From an uncultured Chloroflexota bacterium (GTDB lineage Bacteria; Chloroflexota; Anaerolineae; Anaerolineales; Anaerolineaceae), in contig CACYHU010000012.1 of NCBI GenBank assembly GCA_902774215.1, forward strand, positions 1 through 41,661: 41,661 nt of DNA. Reading direction: 5' to 3'. Of this stretch, positions 17,903 through 24,106 are shown piece after piece; the stretch's first letter is position 1; each line of letters starts with the position of its first letter. The notes beneath the pieces are model-generated. The model was not told the DNA's origin, made no database searches, and was given only the letters and a program-made list of their open reading frames with translations. The translations under genes were made by a program, and so were the position numbers.

Positions 17903-18188
17903 TATCCTCCTGATTGATCAGTGCGAGTTTTTGTGCACGTGAGAGAGTTTTGATCGCCAGCTCCCGCCGGAGAGCATCCCCTTTGCTGCCGGCAAATTCA
18001 CTGTAAACCAGCTCTACCGGACAGCGGGAAGCGGTATAAGCCCCGCCCTTCCTTTTGTTGTGTACGGCTATGCGCCGTTCCAGATCGTTTGTGATCCCGG
18101 TGTACAGCGTATTGTCGCTGCAGCGGACAATATAGCAGTAATAGGGTGCGGTTTCTTCCGGTTCTGCCGTATTTCCCCCAAATTCCGG
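17889..18188 (-). CDS. GIY-YIG domain protein (UPF0213/YhbQ-like), no canonical start codon
   Basis: An open frame of 99 codons encodes an intact GIY-YIG domain: YYCYIVRC, LYTGITNDLERRIAVHN, then AYTASRCPVELVY and ALRRELAIKTLSR, the order seen in the small YhbQ/COG2827 family. Members are structure-related to nucleases; their cellular role is unclear. The frame begins directly after the TGA of the M50 gene, in the same phase, and has no ATG, GTG or TTG before the domain. Initiation at ATT or ACG, read-through of the TGA, or a start lost by mutation are all possible. It overlaps era by 14 bases and supplies the era SD. Confidence 0.75.
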   Translation of the reverse strand, partial: PEFGGNTAEPEETAPYYCYIVRCSDNTLYTGITNDLERRIAVHNKRKGGAYTASRCPVELVYSEFAGSKGDALRRELAIKTLSRAQKLALINQEDNGRN

Positions 18189-18839
18189 TCAGATGCCCAT
18201 CAGTATGCGGTATATGGCGCGGCTGAGATTGCCGACAATGGCATCCATAAAATTCACGCCCAGATACGGCAGAACAAAAAAGCAAAGCATCAGGATCTTC
18301 GCTCCCTGCGCCTGGATCTGGTTCCAGGTATTGCGGAAGGAGTCCGGGATAAAGTAACCGACCACCTTCTCCCCATCCAGCGGAGCCAGAGGGATCAGAT
18401 TGAAGACCATCAGGCTGACATTTGTCCAGATGAACTGAGTGAGGAAATAGACCGGCCCCGGCAGCCAGTTCAGGCCGAAAGGCGGCGTATTCGTTCGGAC
18501 CAGTCCGGTGCGCAGCAATAAAGCGGCGATAACGGCAAGCAGCAGATTGGCGCATGGTCCTGCCGCCGAAACCAGCATCATGCCGGCTTTGTTCCTTCGG
18601 GTGACCGCGTAAGGATTCACCCGGACCGGCTTCGCCCAGCCGAAACCGGTGCAAAGCAAAAGAATACAGCCCCAGGGATCCAGATGACGCAGCGGGTTCA
18701 GTGTAAGACGCCCGTCATACCTTGGGGTGTCATCACCCAGCCAGACTGCTGTCTGTGCATGGCTGAATTCATGAAAAGTGAACGCGATCAGCAGCGTGAT
18801 CACGCGTGTAATAAGCAGTTCGGGACTAAGATTCAACAT
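18189..18839 (-). CDS. site-2 protease family (M50) membrane metalloprotease
   Basis: 216-residue integral membrane protein of the M50 family, which cleaves substrates inside the membrane. The zinc motif HEFSH occupies residues 23-27 and the third ligand D155 lies in PLDGEKV. A GPCANLLLA segment (about 94-102) is typical of the bacterial group. About five hydrophobic segments are visible. A -10 TATAAT ends seven bases before the ATG, so the mRNA may be nearly leaderless; no SD is seen. It begins the unit M50 - GIY-YIG - era. Confidence 0.88.
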   Translation of the reverse strand: MLNLSPELLITRVITLLIAFTFHEFSHAQTAVWLGDDTPRYDGRLTLNPLRHLDPWGCILLLCTGFGWAKPVRVNPYAVTRRNKAGMMLVSAAGPCANLLLAVIAALLLRTGLVRTNTPPFGLNWLPGPVYFLTQFIWTNVSLMVFNLIPLAPLDGEKVVGYFIPDSFRNTWNQIQAQGAKILMLCFFVLPYLGVNFMDAIVGNLSRAIYRILMGI

Positions 18840-18852
18840 ATGTGCAATTATA
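18840..18852 (-). promoter_or_regulatory. -10 element of the M50-era unit, leaderless start
   Basis: On the minus strand TATAAT (18852-18847) is followed by TGCACAT and then the ATG at 18839, which places the expected transcript start at or beside the A of the start codon. No good -35 match is seen 17 bases upstream. Confidence 0.45.
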
Positions 18853-18990
18853 ACGGGTTCAGGCAGGCAGATCCGGATAAATGTGAGCGCTTCGTGAAGG
18901 AATGAAGCACCCGGACGGAAAAGGCGCTGCCGAGGAAATCAGACTGTAAGTATGAAATATTATCGCTGTCCGTTTCACAGTGCAAAACAA

Positions 18991-18999
18991 TGGTATAAT
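18991..18999 (+). promoter_or_regulatory. extended -10 promoter of tRNA-Arg
   Basis: TGGTATAAT (18991-18999) is a perfect extended -10, ten bases ahead of the tRNA. The -35 region is poor, as is usual with an extended -10. Confidence 0.65.
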
Positions 19000-19008
19000 T
19001 TGATTAAC

Positions 19009-19082
19009 GCCCTGGTGGCTCAATTGGACAGAGCAAAGCACTCCTAACGCTTAGGTTGTGGGTTCGAGTCCCACCCGGGGTA
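19009..19082 (+). tRNA. tRNA-Arg (anticodon CCT)
   Basis: Acceptor GCCCTGG pairs with CCGGGGT. The D arm is GCTC/GAGC. The anticodon arm AAGCA/CGCTT (one A-C mismatch next to the loop) encloses CTCCTAA, giving anticodon CCT. The T stem GTGGG/CCCAC encloses TTCGAGT. Discriminator A19082; CCA is not encoded. It reads the rare AGG arginine codon. Confidence 0.93.
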
Positions 19083-19084
19083 CT

Positions 19085-19127
19085 GTGTTGGCGAATTTAA
19101 CCATTGATAAATTCGCCAACACTTTTT
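19085..19127 (+). terminator. terminator of tRNA-Arg
   Basis: GTGTTGGCGAATTT (19085-19098) pairs perfectly with AAATTCGCCAACAC (19109-19122), a 14-bp stem followed by five T residues. The remaining 177 bases to the recombinase gene hold no recognisable gene or site beyond a small ACATTC/GAATGT hairpin. Confidence 0.9.
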
Positions 19128-19304
19128 ATTTTTACTCGGGATATTATTGTTTTAGGTCTCATCGGGAGAGAAATATCCTGAAATCGAGTTGAAATCAGTT
19201 GCTGGCAACTTGCAGCATCGGTAAAAAGGCAGCATAAAACGAACACATTCAAAAGAATGTGCGGGATAATTTCGATCATATTGATGAATAAGGATGGTTT
19301 CAGG

Positions 19305-19880
19305 TCAACAGAGTTCGATTTTCAGGTATACCTGATCAATATCGTCCTGTACAATGCCGAGATAACGTTTTGTGACCTGAACAGTGGAATGATTGAAAAT
19401 TTCCATAAGCAGGGTTAGTGAAGTGTGCAGATATTTCCATGCGTGATATCCGAAGGTTTTCCGCAGGGAATGACAGGCGATTTTTCCGCTGATCCCGATC
19501 TCTTTTGCCGCAGTGGTAATGATCCTCCAGGCTTGTACACGGGATATCTGTTTTTCGTCGGATCTTCCGTTGCTGAAAATATATTTTCCTTTGCGGTGCG
19601 GAAAATATTTCTTCAGAGCCTGCCGGATGCGTTTATTGAGCGCAATTCTTTTCGTCTTTCCGGTTTTTCTTTCTGTCAGCTCAATATTTTTGAAAAACTG
19701 TTTTGTCTTGAAATCATACACATCTTCCCAGGTGATGGAAAGCAGGTCACTGATTCGCAGGGCAGTGTAAGCTCCGAAAACAATGAGAACATAGTTCCTG
19801 AGCTGCTTTTTTTCCAAAAAATAATCGGCTAATTTGTACAGTTGCTTTTTATCCCGGATAGGATCAGTAGTATTACACAT
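19305..19880 (-). CDS. short tyrosine recombinase, probable DNA invertase of the adjacent switch
   Basis: 191-residue catalytic-domain-only tyrosine recombinase. The catalytic residues are all present: R42 (TALRISDLL), a beta-hairpin lysine in the KTGKTKR segment, H137 and R140 (CHSLRKT), H164 (FNHSTVQVT) and nucleophile Y173 (KRYLGI). Phage and ICE integrases carry an extra arm-binding N-terminal domain, absent here; the length instead matches FimB/FimE (about 200 residues), which flip the fimS promoter. The gene starts 85 bases from a 214-bp inverted-repeat element and points away from it. The ATG is preceded by AGAGG at seven bases and lies within one arm of a local inverted repeat. Inversion of the neighbouring element is the inferred job. 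Confidence 0.88.
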   Translation of the reverse strand: MCNTTDPIRDKKQLYKLADYFLEKKQLRNYVLIVFGAYTALRISDLLSITWEDVYDFKTKQFFKNIELTERKTGKTKRIALNKRIRQALKKYFPHRKGKYIFSNGRSDEKQISRVQAWRIITTAAKEIGISGKIACHSLRKTFGYHAWKYLHTSLTLLMEIFNHSTVQVTKRYLGIVQDDIDQVYLKIELC

Positions 19881-19933
19881 AATATACCTCTTTTCATTAA
19901 TTTATGTTTTTCGGGAAATATTATGTGCGTTAC
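19870..19933. promoter_or_regulatory. inverted repeat over the recombinase start codon
   Basis: The 16-base arms 19870-19885 and 19918-19933 match at 13 positions, with a perfect 10-bp core CACATAATAT/ATATTATGTG. In the recombinase mRNA the start codon falls in the stem and the AGAGG SD in the loop. It could act as a translation-limiting hairpin, an operator, or an accessory recombinase site; the right arm ends in GTTAC, also present in the switch repeats. Confidence 0.5.
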
Positions 19934-20013
19934 TAAATGAATCTTATAGAGGAAAATTATAAATTGTAACTGAATTGAAAGTCCGTTAGATTTGTTCTCA
20001 GGAAATAGTAAAT

Positions 20014-20076
20014 ATGAAGAGGTTTACGATTGGAAATAACTTGGTTGGAGAGAACCCGGACAATAAAATACTATGA
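20014..20076 (+). CDS. 20-residue peptide frame inside the invertible element
   Basis: ATG at 20014 opens 20 codons ending in a TGA that lies within the terminator stem at 20065-20096. A CAGGA stands about 12 bases upstream. The peptide starts MKRFTIGNN and is not recognised. A frame followed at once by a terminator looks gene-like, but the length makes chance likely. It inverts with the element. Confidence 0.25.
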   Translation: MKRFTIGNNLVGENPDNKIL

Positions 20077-20096
20077 TATGAATATCATAGTATTTT
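20065..20096 (+). terminator. terminator inside the invertible element
   Basis: A 15-bp perfect palindrome (20065-20079/20082-20096) ends in a run of six T residues and has an A run at its other end, so it can work in both directions. It lies upstream of the outward promoter and would shield it from read-through in either orientation. Confidence 0.75.
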
Positions 20097-20117
20097 TTAT
20101 ATGAAAAATATAGATTT

Positions 20118-20147
20118 TTAAAATATTTTAATAAATTGTGATAGAAT
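20118..20147 (+). promoter_or_regulatory. outward promoter candidate of the switch
   Basis: TGATAGAAT (20139-20147) is an extended -10 with hexamer TAGAAT, paired with a weak TTAAAA -35 at 20118-20123 (18-base spacing). The expected start near 20154 is just before the right repeat, so the repeat would be in the 5' leader of the antiterminator mRNA. Confidence 0.5.
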
Positions 20148-20200
20148 AGTGATAGTTAACGGACTTTCAAGTCTGTTACCTTTTTTGCTCAGGGAATGAT

Positions 20201-20719
20201 ATGTGGTACGTGCTTTGGACATATACAGGAGACGAAGAAAAGACCAGACGGATGATCAATGATCATGTGGACCGGGATCTTTACGCCCGCTGCATTGTCC
20301 CGTATCGCAGAAAACGGGAGTTCTCCGGCGGCAGCAGTACCTTGGTCGAAAAGCTGCTCTTCCCTTCCTATGTTTTCATTGAGACAGATCATATTTCGGA
20401 ATTCGCTGAACAGATGCGGCAATATCCCGGGAAAAATGTCATCCTTCAGACAGGAGATGCCTTTTCTCCGATCGAAACAGAGGAGGAATATTTCCTGACG
20501 AAGATGCTCAATAAAAACGACGTCATTGAATCTTCCTGCGGTTATATGGATGGGGACCGGGTAAAGGTCATCTCCGGACCGCTGAAAGGATATGAAGACC
20601 GGATCAGGAAAATGATCTGGCGGAGAAGCCTAGCGATCCTGGAAATGACACTCTATGGCCGCAAAGTCCAAACCGCTTTGGGGCTGGACAGGATCGGGAG
20701 ACAGGATATCAGGATGTAG
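20201..20719 (+). CDS. NusG-family specialised antiterminator (LoaP/UpxY/RfaH-like), copy 1
   Basis: NusG paralog expected to bind RNA polymerase and make it ignore terminators in long operons. The 172 residues have the NGN domain at 1-105 (MWYVLWTYTG start, LLFPSYVFI near 52-60) and a KOW domain from about 118 (GDRVKVISGPLKG). Housekeeping NusG is not linked to glycan genes, whereas RfaH, UpxY and LoaP are. It is the first gene downstream of the invertible promoter and heads the polysaccharide locus. An AGGGA precedes the ATG. About 71 of the first 130 residues are identical to copy 2 in a gap-free alignment. Confidence 0.85.
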   Translation: MWYVLWTYTGDEEKTRRMINDHVDRDLYARCIVPYRRKREFSGGSSTLVEKLLFPSYVFIETDHISEFAEQMRQYPGKNVILQTGDAFSPIETEEEYFLTKMLNKNDVIESSCGYMDGDRVKVISGPLKGYEDRIRKMIWRRSLAILEMTLYGRKVQTALGLDRIGRQDIRM

Positions 20720-20810
20720 GATGTAGGTTATGGGGAATAGGTTATAGGTTATAGAGCTTCAGAGCACAAGCCTCTGCTCCCTACCACCTAATACCTAATA
20801 CCTAATACCT
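20711..20810 (+). repeat. opposed heptamer array after antiterminator 1
   Basis: A purine-rich block (20711-20754, units such as AGGTTAT) is followed by a pyrimidine-rich block (20779-20810, CCTAATA repeated). The blocks are roughly complementary and converge on a small CAGAG/CTCTG hairpin, so the transcript could fold into a long imperfect stem. Confidence 0.75.
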
Positions 20811-21280
20811 GAGCGAAGCGCGAAGCGCGAAGCTCACACATGAAACCGGACGCGGACTGCTTTTGTTGATAATCTATCGCACATGCTGAAGGCGGAAACA
20901 GAGCGGACAGACCCGCAGCGGATCGCAAAAAATGAAATGAGAATTGATCACGCCTCATTTTTTGCCAAAGCTGGGGAAAGCCTGCGGATGAAAAGCGAGC
21001 GGACTGAAAGCCCCGCGGATGGCGTAGCCCTGCCTGTTTGCAGAAACCGCGGACGGATAAAAAAGCAAAAGGCAAAAGGCAAACAGTAAAATCATCGACC
21101 GCAAATCACATACACAAAACATTTTACTTTTTACCTTTTCCCTTTTCCCGGAGCCTTGCGAATCACCACCGCATCCGATACCCGGAAGCAACGGAATCGC
21201 CGCCCAATCGCCTAAACGAAAGGAATCCCGCATCTATGGCACAAACACCAAAAATAACAAATGCCGCGAAGCGGCTTCCA
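20811..21280 (+). other. non-coding spacer between the antiterminator genes
   Basis: No gene is supported in these 470 bases. They hold a CGAAGCG-type tandem run just after 20810 and an inverted pair of AAAAGG-based heptamers (21071-21142). Short frames on both strands have no start signals or recognisable motifs. Confidence 0.5.
21071..21142. repeat. AAAAGGN heptamer inverted repeat
   Basis: Arms 21071-21091 and 21122-21142 match at 18 of 21 positions. They are built from seven-base units AAAAGGC on one side and AAAAGGG/AAAAGGT (complement) on the other, around a 30-base loop. It has the same opposed-heptamer design as the CCTRAYA arrays but a different unit. Confidence 0.65.
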
Positions 21281-21329
21281 ATTACCCCTATTCCCTATAA
21301 CCTAACACCTAACACCTAACACCTAAACC
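21281..21329 (+). repeat. CCTRAYA heptamer array before antiterminator 2
   Basis: Three near-perfect CCTAACA units and flanking degenerate ones run directly into the ATG at 21330. No SD is present, so the repeat array occupies the whole ribosome-binding region. Confidence 0.75.
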
Positions 21330-21833
21330 ATGTGGTACGTTCTTTGGACAAACACCGGAAGAGAAGAAAATACACGTCAGCTGATCCGCAGCTATGCGGA
21401 TCCGGCGCTTTATACCCGCTGCATGATCCCCTATAAGCTGAAGCGCCATTATTTCGGGGGCTCCAGCAGGCTTGTAAAACTGATCCTGTTCCCCTCTTAC
21501 GTATTCATCGAAACAGACAGCATCAAAGAATTCGTAAACAATATCAAATGGTTCCCGGGATTCAATGTGATCCTGCATACGGACGACATCTACTGTCCCC
21601 TGCACAAACATGAGGAAGTCCTTCTGCTCAGGCTCCTCAACGATCACGACGTTATTGATATCTCCGAAGGCTATATGGAAGGCGACAGAGTCCACATCAC
21701 CGCCGGCCCGCTGACAGGCCAGGAAGGCTTCATCAAAAAAGTCAAGCCCCGCCAGGGCGTCGCGATCCTCGAAATGAACATCTTCAACCGCACGACTGAA
21801 GTGAGCTTAGGCTTGGAGCTGATCAGGAAGTAA
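21330..21833 (+). CDS. NusG-family specialised antiterminator, copy 2
   Basis: 167-residue paralog of the preceding antiterminator, with NGN domain (MWYVLWTNTG, LILFPSYVFI) and a C-terminal KOW domain (GDRVHITAGPLTGQEGFI). It differs enough from copy 1 (about 55% identity by eye over 130 residues) to be an old duplication with possible division of labour. Its ATG follows a heptamer array without an SD, so translation may depend on leaderless or A/C-rich leader initiation. It should act on the same polysaccharide operon. Confidence 0.83.
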   Translation: MWYVLWTNTGREENTRQLIRSYADPALYTRCMIPYKLKRHYFGGSSRLVKLILFPSYVFIETDSIKEFVNNIKWFPGFNVILHTDDIYCPLHKHEEVLLLRLLNDHDVIDISEGYMEGDRVHITAGPLTGQEGFIKKVKPRQGVAILEMNIFNRTTEVSLGLELIRK

Positions 21834-21984
21834 TATAGGGGATAGGATATAGGATATAGGGGATAGGAGATAGGTTATAGGTAATAGGTGATAGTGAATA
21901 AGATTACAGGCTATAGGGAATAGTGATCGGTCACCAACACCTGATACCTGACCCCTGACCACCGACCACTGACCACCGACCACC
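21834..21984 (+). repeat. opposed heptamer array between antiterminator 2 and glf
   Basis: About 70 bases of GGATATA/GGTAATA-like purine units are followed by CCTGATA, CCTGACC and CCACTGA-like units running to the glf ATG at 21985. The two halves are roughly complementary and can form a long imperfect hairpin. No SD precedes glf. Confidence 0.75.
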
Positions 21985-23136
21985 ATGTACGATTACCTGA
22001 TAGTTGGCTCCGGATTATACGGAGCAGTCTGCGCCAGAGAACTGAGCGATGCCGGTAAATCCGTCCTCGTCGTCGAAAAGCGCGGCCATATTGCGGGCAA
22101 TGTCTATACCGAAAAGATTGCCGGCATAAATGTGCATAAATACGGTGCCCATATTTTCCATACAAATAATGAAACGGTATGGAAGTATGTGAACCGTTTT
22201 GCGGTGTTTAACCGCTTCACCAACAGCCCGGTCGCCAATTACAAAGGTGAGCTCTATTCGCTTCCTTTTAATATGTACACCTTCAACCGCATGTGGGGCG
22301 TACGGACACCGGCGGAGGCTGCGGCCAAAATCGCTGAACAGCGGCAGGAGATCAGCGGCGAACCCCAAAATCTGGAGGAACAGGCTGTCTCACTGGTCGG
22401 GAGGGATATTTTTGAAAAGCTCGTCAAAGGCTATACGGAAAAACAATGGGGACGGGACTGCAGGGATCTGCCCGCGTTCATTATCAAGCGTCTTCCGGTC
22501 CGCCTGACCTTTGACAATAACTATTTCAATGCCCTCCATCAGGGGATCCCCGTCGGCGGATACACCAAAATGGTGGAACGCATGCTTGAAGGGATCGAGG
22601 TGCGGCTCGGCACGGATTACCTGTCAAACCGGGCGGAATTGAATGCCCTGGCGAAAAATGTGATCTATACCGGCCCGATCGACGCCTTTTTCGATTATTC
22701 ACTCGGCGCTCTGGAATACCGCAGTGTGCGTTTTGAAACGGAGCTGCTGGATATCCCGAATTTCCAGGGCAATGCGGCGGTCAATTATACCGACCGGGAA
22801 ACGCCCTGGACAAGGATCATTGAGCATAAATGGTTTGAGTTCGGGAAGGATGAAAACGGGAACGATCTGCCCCAAACGGTCATCAGCCGCGAGTTCAGCA
22901 GTGAGTGGAAACCGGGCGATGAGCCTTATTACCCGGTCAATGATGAAAAGAATGCAAAGCTTTACGCTCAGTATGCCGCATTATCCGGCAGGCTGAACGA
23001 AGAAAATTCCGCGCCGCAGGCTTCATCCGCCGCACCGCGGATCATCTTCGGCGGCCGCCTTGCGGAATATAAATATTACGACATGGACCAGGTGATCGCC
23101 GCCGCCCTCGCATCCCTCCCCCTTCATAACCTATAA
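21985..23136 (+). CDS. glf: UDP-galactopyranose mutase
   Basis: FAD enzyme converting UDP-galactopyranose to UDP-galactofuranose, the donor for galactofuranose in surface glycans. The 383 residues have the N-terminal Rossmann motif VGSGLYGAV with downstream VVEKRGHIAGNVYT, the KYGAHIFHT segment, and the RFTN and EYRSVRFE regions of the family. The last residues and the TAA stop lie inside the next heptamer array, so the C terminus has been reshaped by the repeat. The start at 21985 has no SD but matches the family N terminus exactly. Confidence 0.95.
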   Translation: MYDYLIVGSGLYGAVCARELSDAGKSVLVVEKRGHIAGNVYTEKIAGINVHKYGAHIFHTNNETVWKYVNRFAVFNRFTNSPVANYKGELYSLPFNMYTFNRMWGVRTPAEAAAKIAEQRQEISGEPQNLEEQAVSLVGRDIFEKLVKGYTEKQWGRDCRDLPAFIIKRLPVRLTFDNNYFNALHQGIPVGGYTKMVERMLEGIEVRLGTDYLSNRAELNALAKNVIYTGPIDAFFDYSLGALEYRSVRFETELLDIPNFQGNAAVNYTDRETPWTRIIEHKWFEFGKDENGNDLPQTVISREFSSEWKPGDEPYYPVNDEKNAKLYAQYAALSGRLNEENSAPQASSAAPRIIFGGRLAEYKYYDMDQVIAAALASLPLHNL

Positions 23137-23194
23137 CCCGACACCTGACACCTAATACCTAACACCCAACACCTAACACCTAATACCTAATACC
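23121..23194 (+). repeat. CCTRAYA heptamer array after glf
   Basis: Ten or so units of the CCTRAYA pattern (CCTATAA, CCTGACA, CCTAATA, CCTAACA) run from within the last codons of glf to about 23194. Only the pyrimidine-rich orientation is present here. The next gene keeps an SD beyond the array. Confidence 0.8.
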
Positions 23195-23211
23195 AAAAAT
23201 CGGAGTACCCA

Positions 23212-23946
23212 ATGGAAACAGCAAATCAATCAGCCCCTGAATATATAGACAACAGCCGCGGCGTGGAGATCCGGAGAGACGCCGGGGGGCATGTTATCCG
23301 TGCCTATGAAGGCATCGATATGAAGGAGGTTTACCGGAACAAGCCGCTCCTTTACAAAGCGGTCAAGCGGCTGTTTGACATCCTCGCCTCCGGGCTGATC
23401 CTGATCCTGCTTTCGCCGCTCTTCCTCGTCGTCGCCATCCTCATCAAAAAGGAAGACGGCGGTCCCGTGATCTACAGCGGCATGCGCTGGGGCAAGGATT
23501 TCAGGTACTTCCCGATGCACAAGTTCCGCTCCATGTGCGTCAACGCGGAGGCGCGGACGAACGAAGTCCTTTCCACCGATGACAAGAACGGCATGGCCTT
23601 CAAGATCAAGGATGATCCCCGCATCACGAAGATCGGCCGCTGGCTGCGTAAATCTTCTGTTGACGAGCTGCCGCAGCTCTGGAATGTCTTCAAGGGACAG
23701 ATGAGCCTCGTCGGCCCCCGTCCCATCCAGACAACTTCCGAGACCGGCGACCCCTACGATTTCCAGCGCTGGTGCGTCAAGCCCGGCATCACCTGCTACT
23801 GGCAGGTCTGCGGCCGCGCGGAAGTCCCCTGGGATGAGTGGGTGGAGATGGATCTCCGCTATATCACCGAAATGTCAGTCGGCACCGATCTCAGGCTCAT
23901 GTGGAAGACGGTCTCCGCGGTCCTAAGAAGGAACGGCGCAAAATAG
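23212..23946 (+). CDS. polyprenyl-phosphate sugar-1-phosphate transferase
   Basis: Monotopic membrane phosphoglycosyltransferase that starts the repeat unit by moving a sugar phosphate from UDP-sugar to undecaprenyl phosphate. The 244 residues contain a hydrophobic segment at about 52-76, preceded by KRLFDI. The catalytic region follows, with MHKFRSM and the Asp-Glu pair in SSVDELPQLWNVFKGQMSLVGPRP. The C-terminal PGITCYWQVCGR is typical of WbaP/EpsE/CapM relatives. GGAG seven bases upstream supports the ATG. The sugar could be galactose, glucose or an amino sugar. It is the expected initiating enzyme of the Wzx/Wzy pathway. Confidence 0.93.
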   Translation: METANQSAPEYIDNSRGVEIRRDAGGHVIRAYEGIDMKEVYRNKPLLYKAVKRLFDILASGLILILLSPLFLVVAILIKKEDGGPVIYSGMRWGKDFRYFPMHKFRSMCVNAEARTNEVLSTDDKNGMAFKIKDDPRITKIGRWLRKSSVDELPQLWNVFKGQMSLVGPRPIQTTSETGDPYDFQRWCVKPGITCYWQVCGRAEVPWDEWVEMDLRYITEMSVGTDLRLMWKTVSAVLRRNGAK

Positions 23947-24046
23947 GTTTCAGTGGCAAGTGGCAGATGAATTTTTCATGAACCTTGATTCCACCCTCTT
24001 GAATATTTAAACAAAACGCTTACATATTATTCCCGATAATTGAAAT

Positions 24047-24081
24047 CCAATACCTGACACCTGACACCTGATACCCAATAC
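24047..24081 (+). repeat. short CCTGACA heptamer array before the GT2 gene
   Basis: Four to five CCTGACA/CCTGATA units lie 25 bases before the ATG at 24107. The rest of the 160-base gap (23947-24106) shows no gene. Confidence 0.7.
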
Positions 24082-24106
24082 ATCCCTGAATTTTCCGGAG
24101 ATCTCC

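Larger units (their letters stand above)
19966..20179. other. putative invertible promoter element (phase-variation switch)
   Basis: Left repeat 19966-19988 and right repeat 20157-20179 are 23-base inverted repeats with two mismatches; the inner 14 bases, TTGAAAGTCCGTTA and its complement, match perfectly. Each repeat itself has facing GTAAC/GTTA ends, the form of a tyrosine recombinase core site. The 168 bases between them hold a terminator hairpin (20065-20096) and, nearest the right repeat, a promoter candidate reading out to the right. Next to the element are a FimB/E-sized recombinase and the first antiterminator gene (start 20201). As drawn the promoter faces the polysaccharide operon (ON). 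After inversion it would face the recombinase gene instead. Confidence 0.78.

Noticed and set aside
17998..18654. Long minus-strand frame overlapping the M50 and GIY-YIG region
   Set aside because: It is a shadow in another phase of two recognisable coding regions; its composition (Arg/Gly/Pro-rich) is typical of an antisense or shifted frame.
19009..19880. tRNA-Arg plus tyrosine recombinase read as an integrative element inserted at a tRNA
   Set aside because: The recombinase lacks the arm-binding domain of integrases, no repeated tRNA 3' end was seen downstream, and no phage or conjugation genes follow. The neighbouring inverted repeats fit an invertase better.
20711..24081. Heptamer arrays as a CRISPR array
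   Set aside because: Units are seven bases, contiguous and degenerate, without unique spacers, and no cas genes are present.
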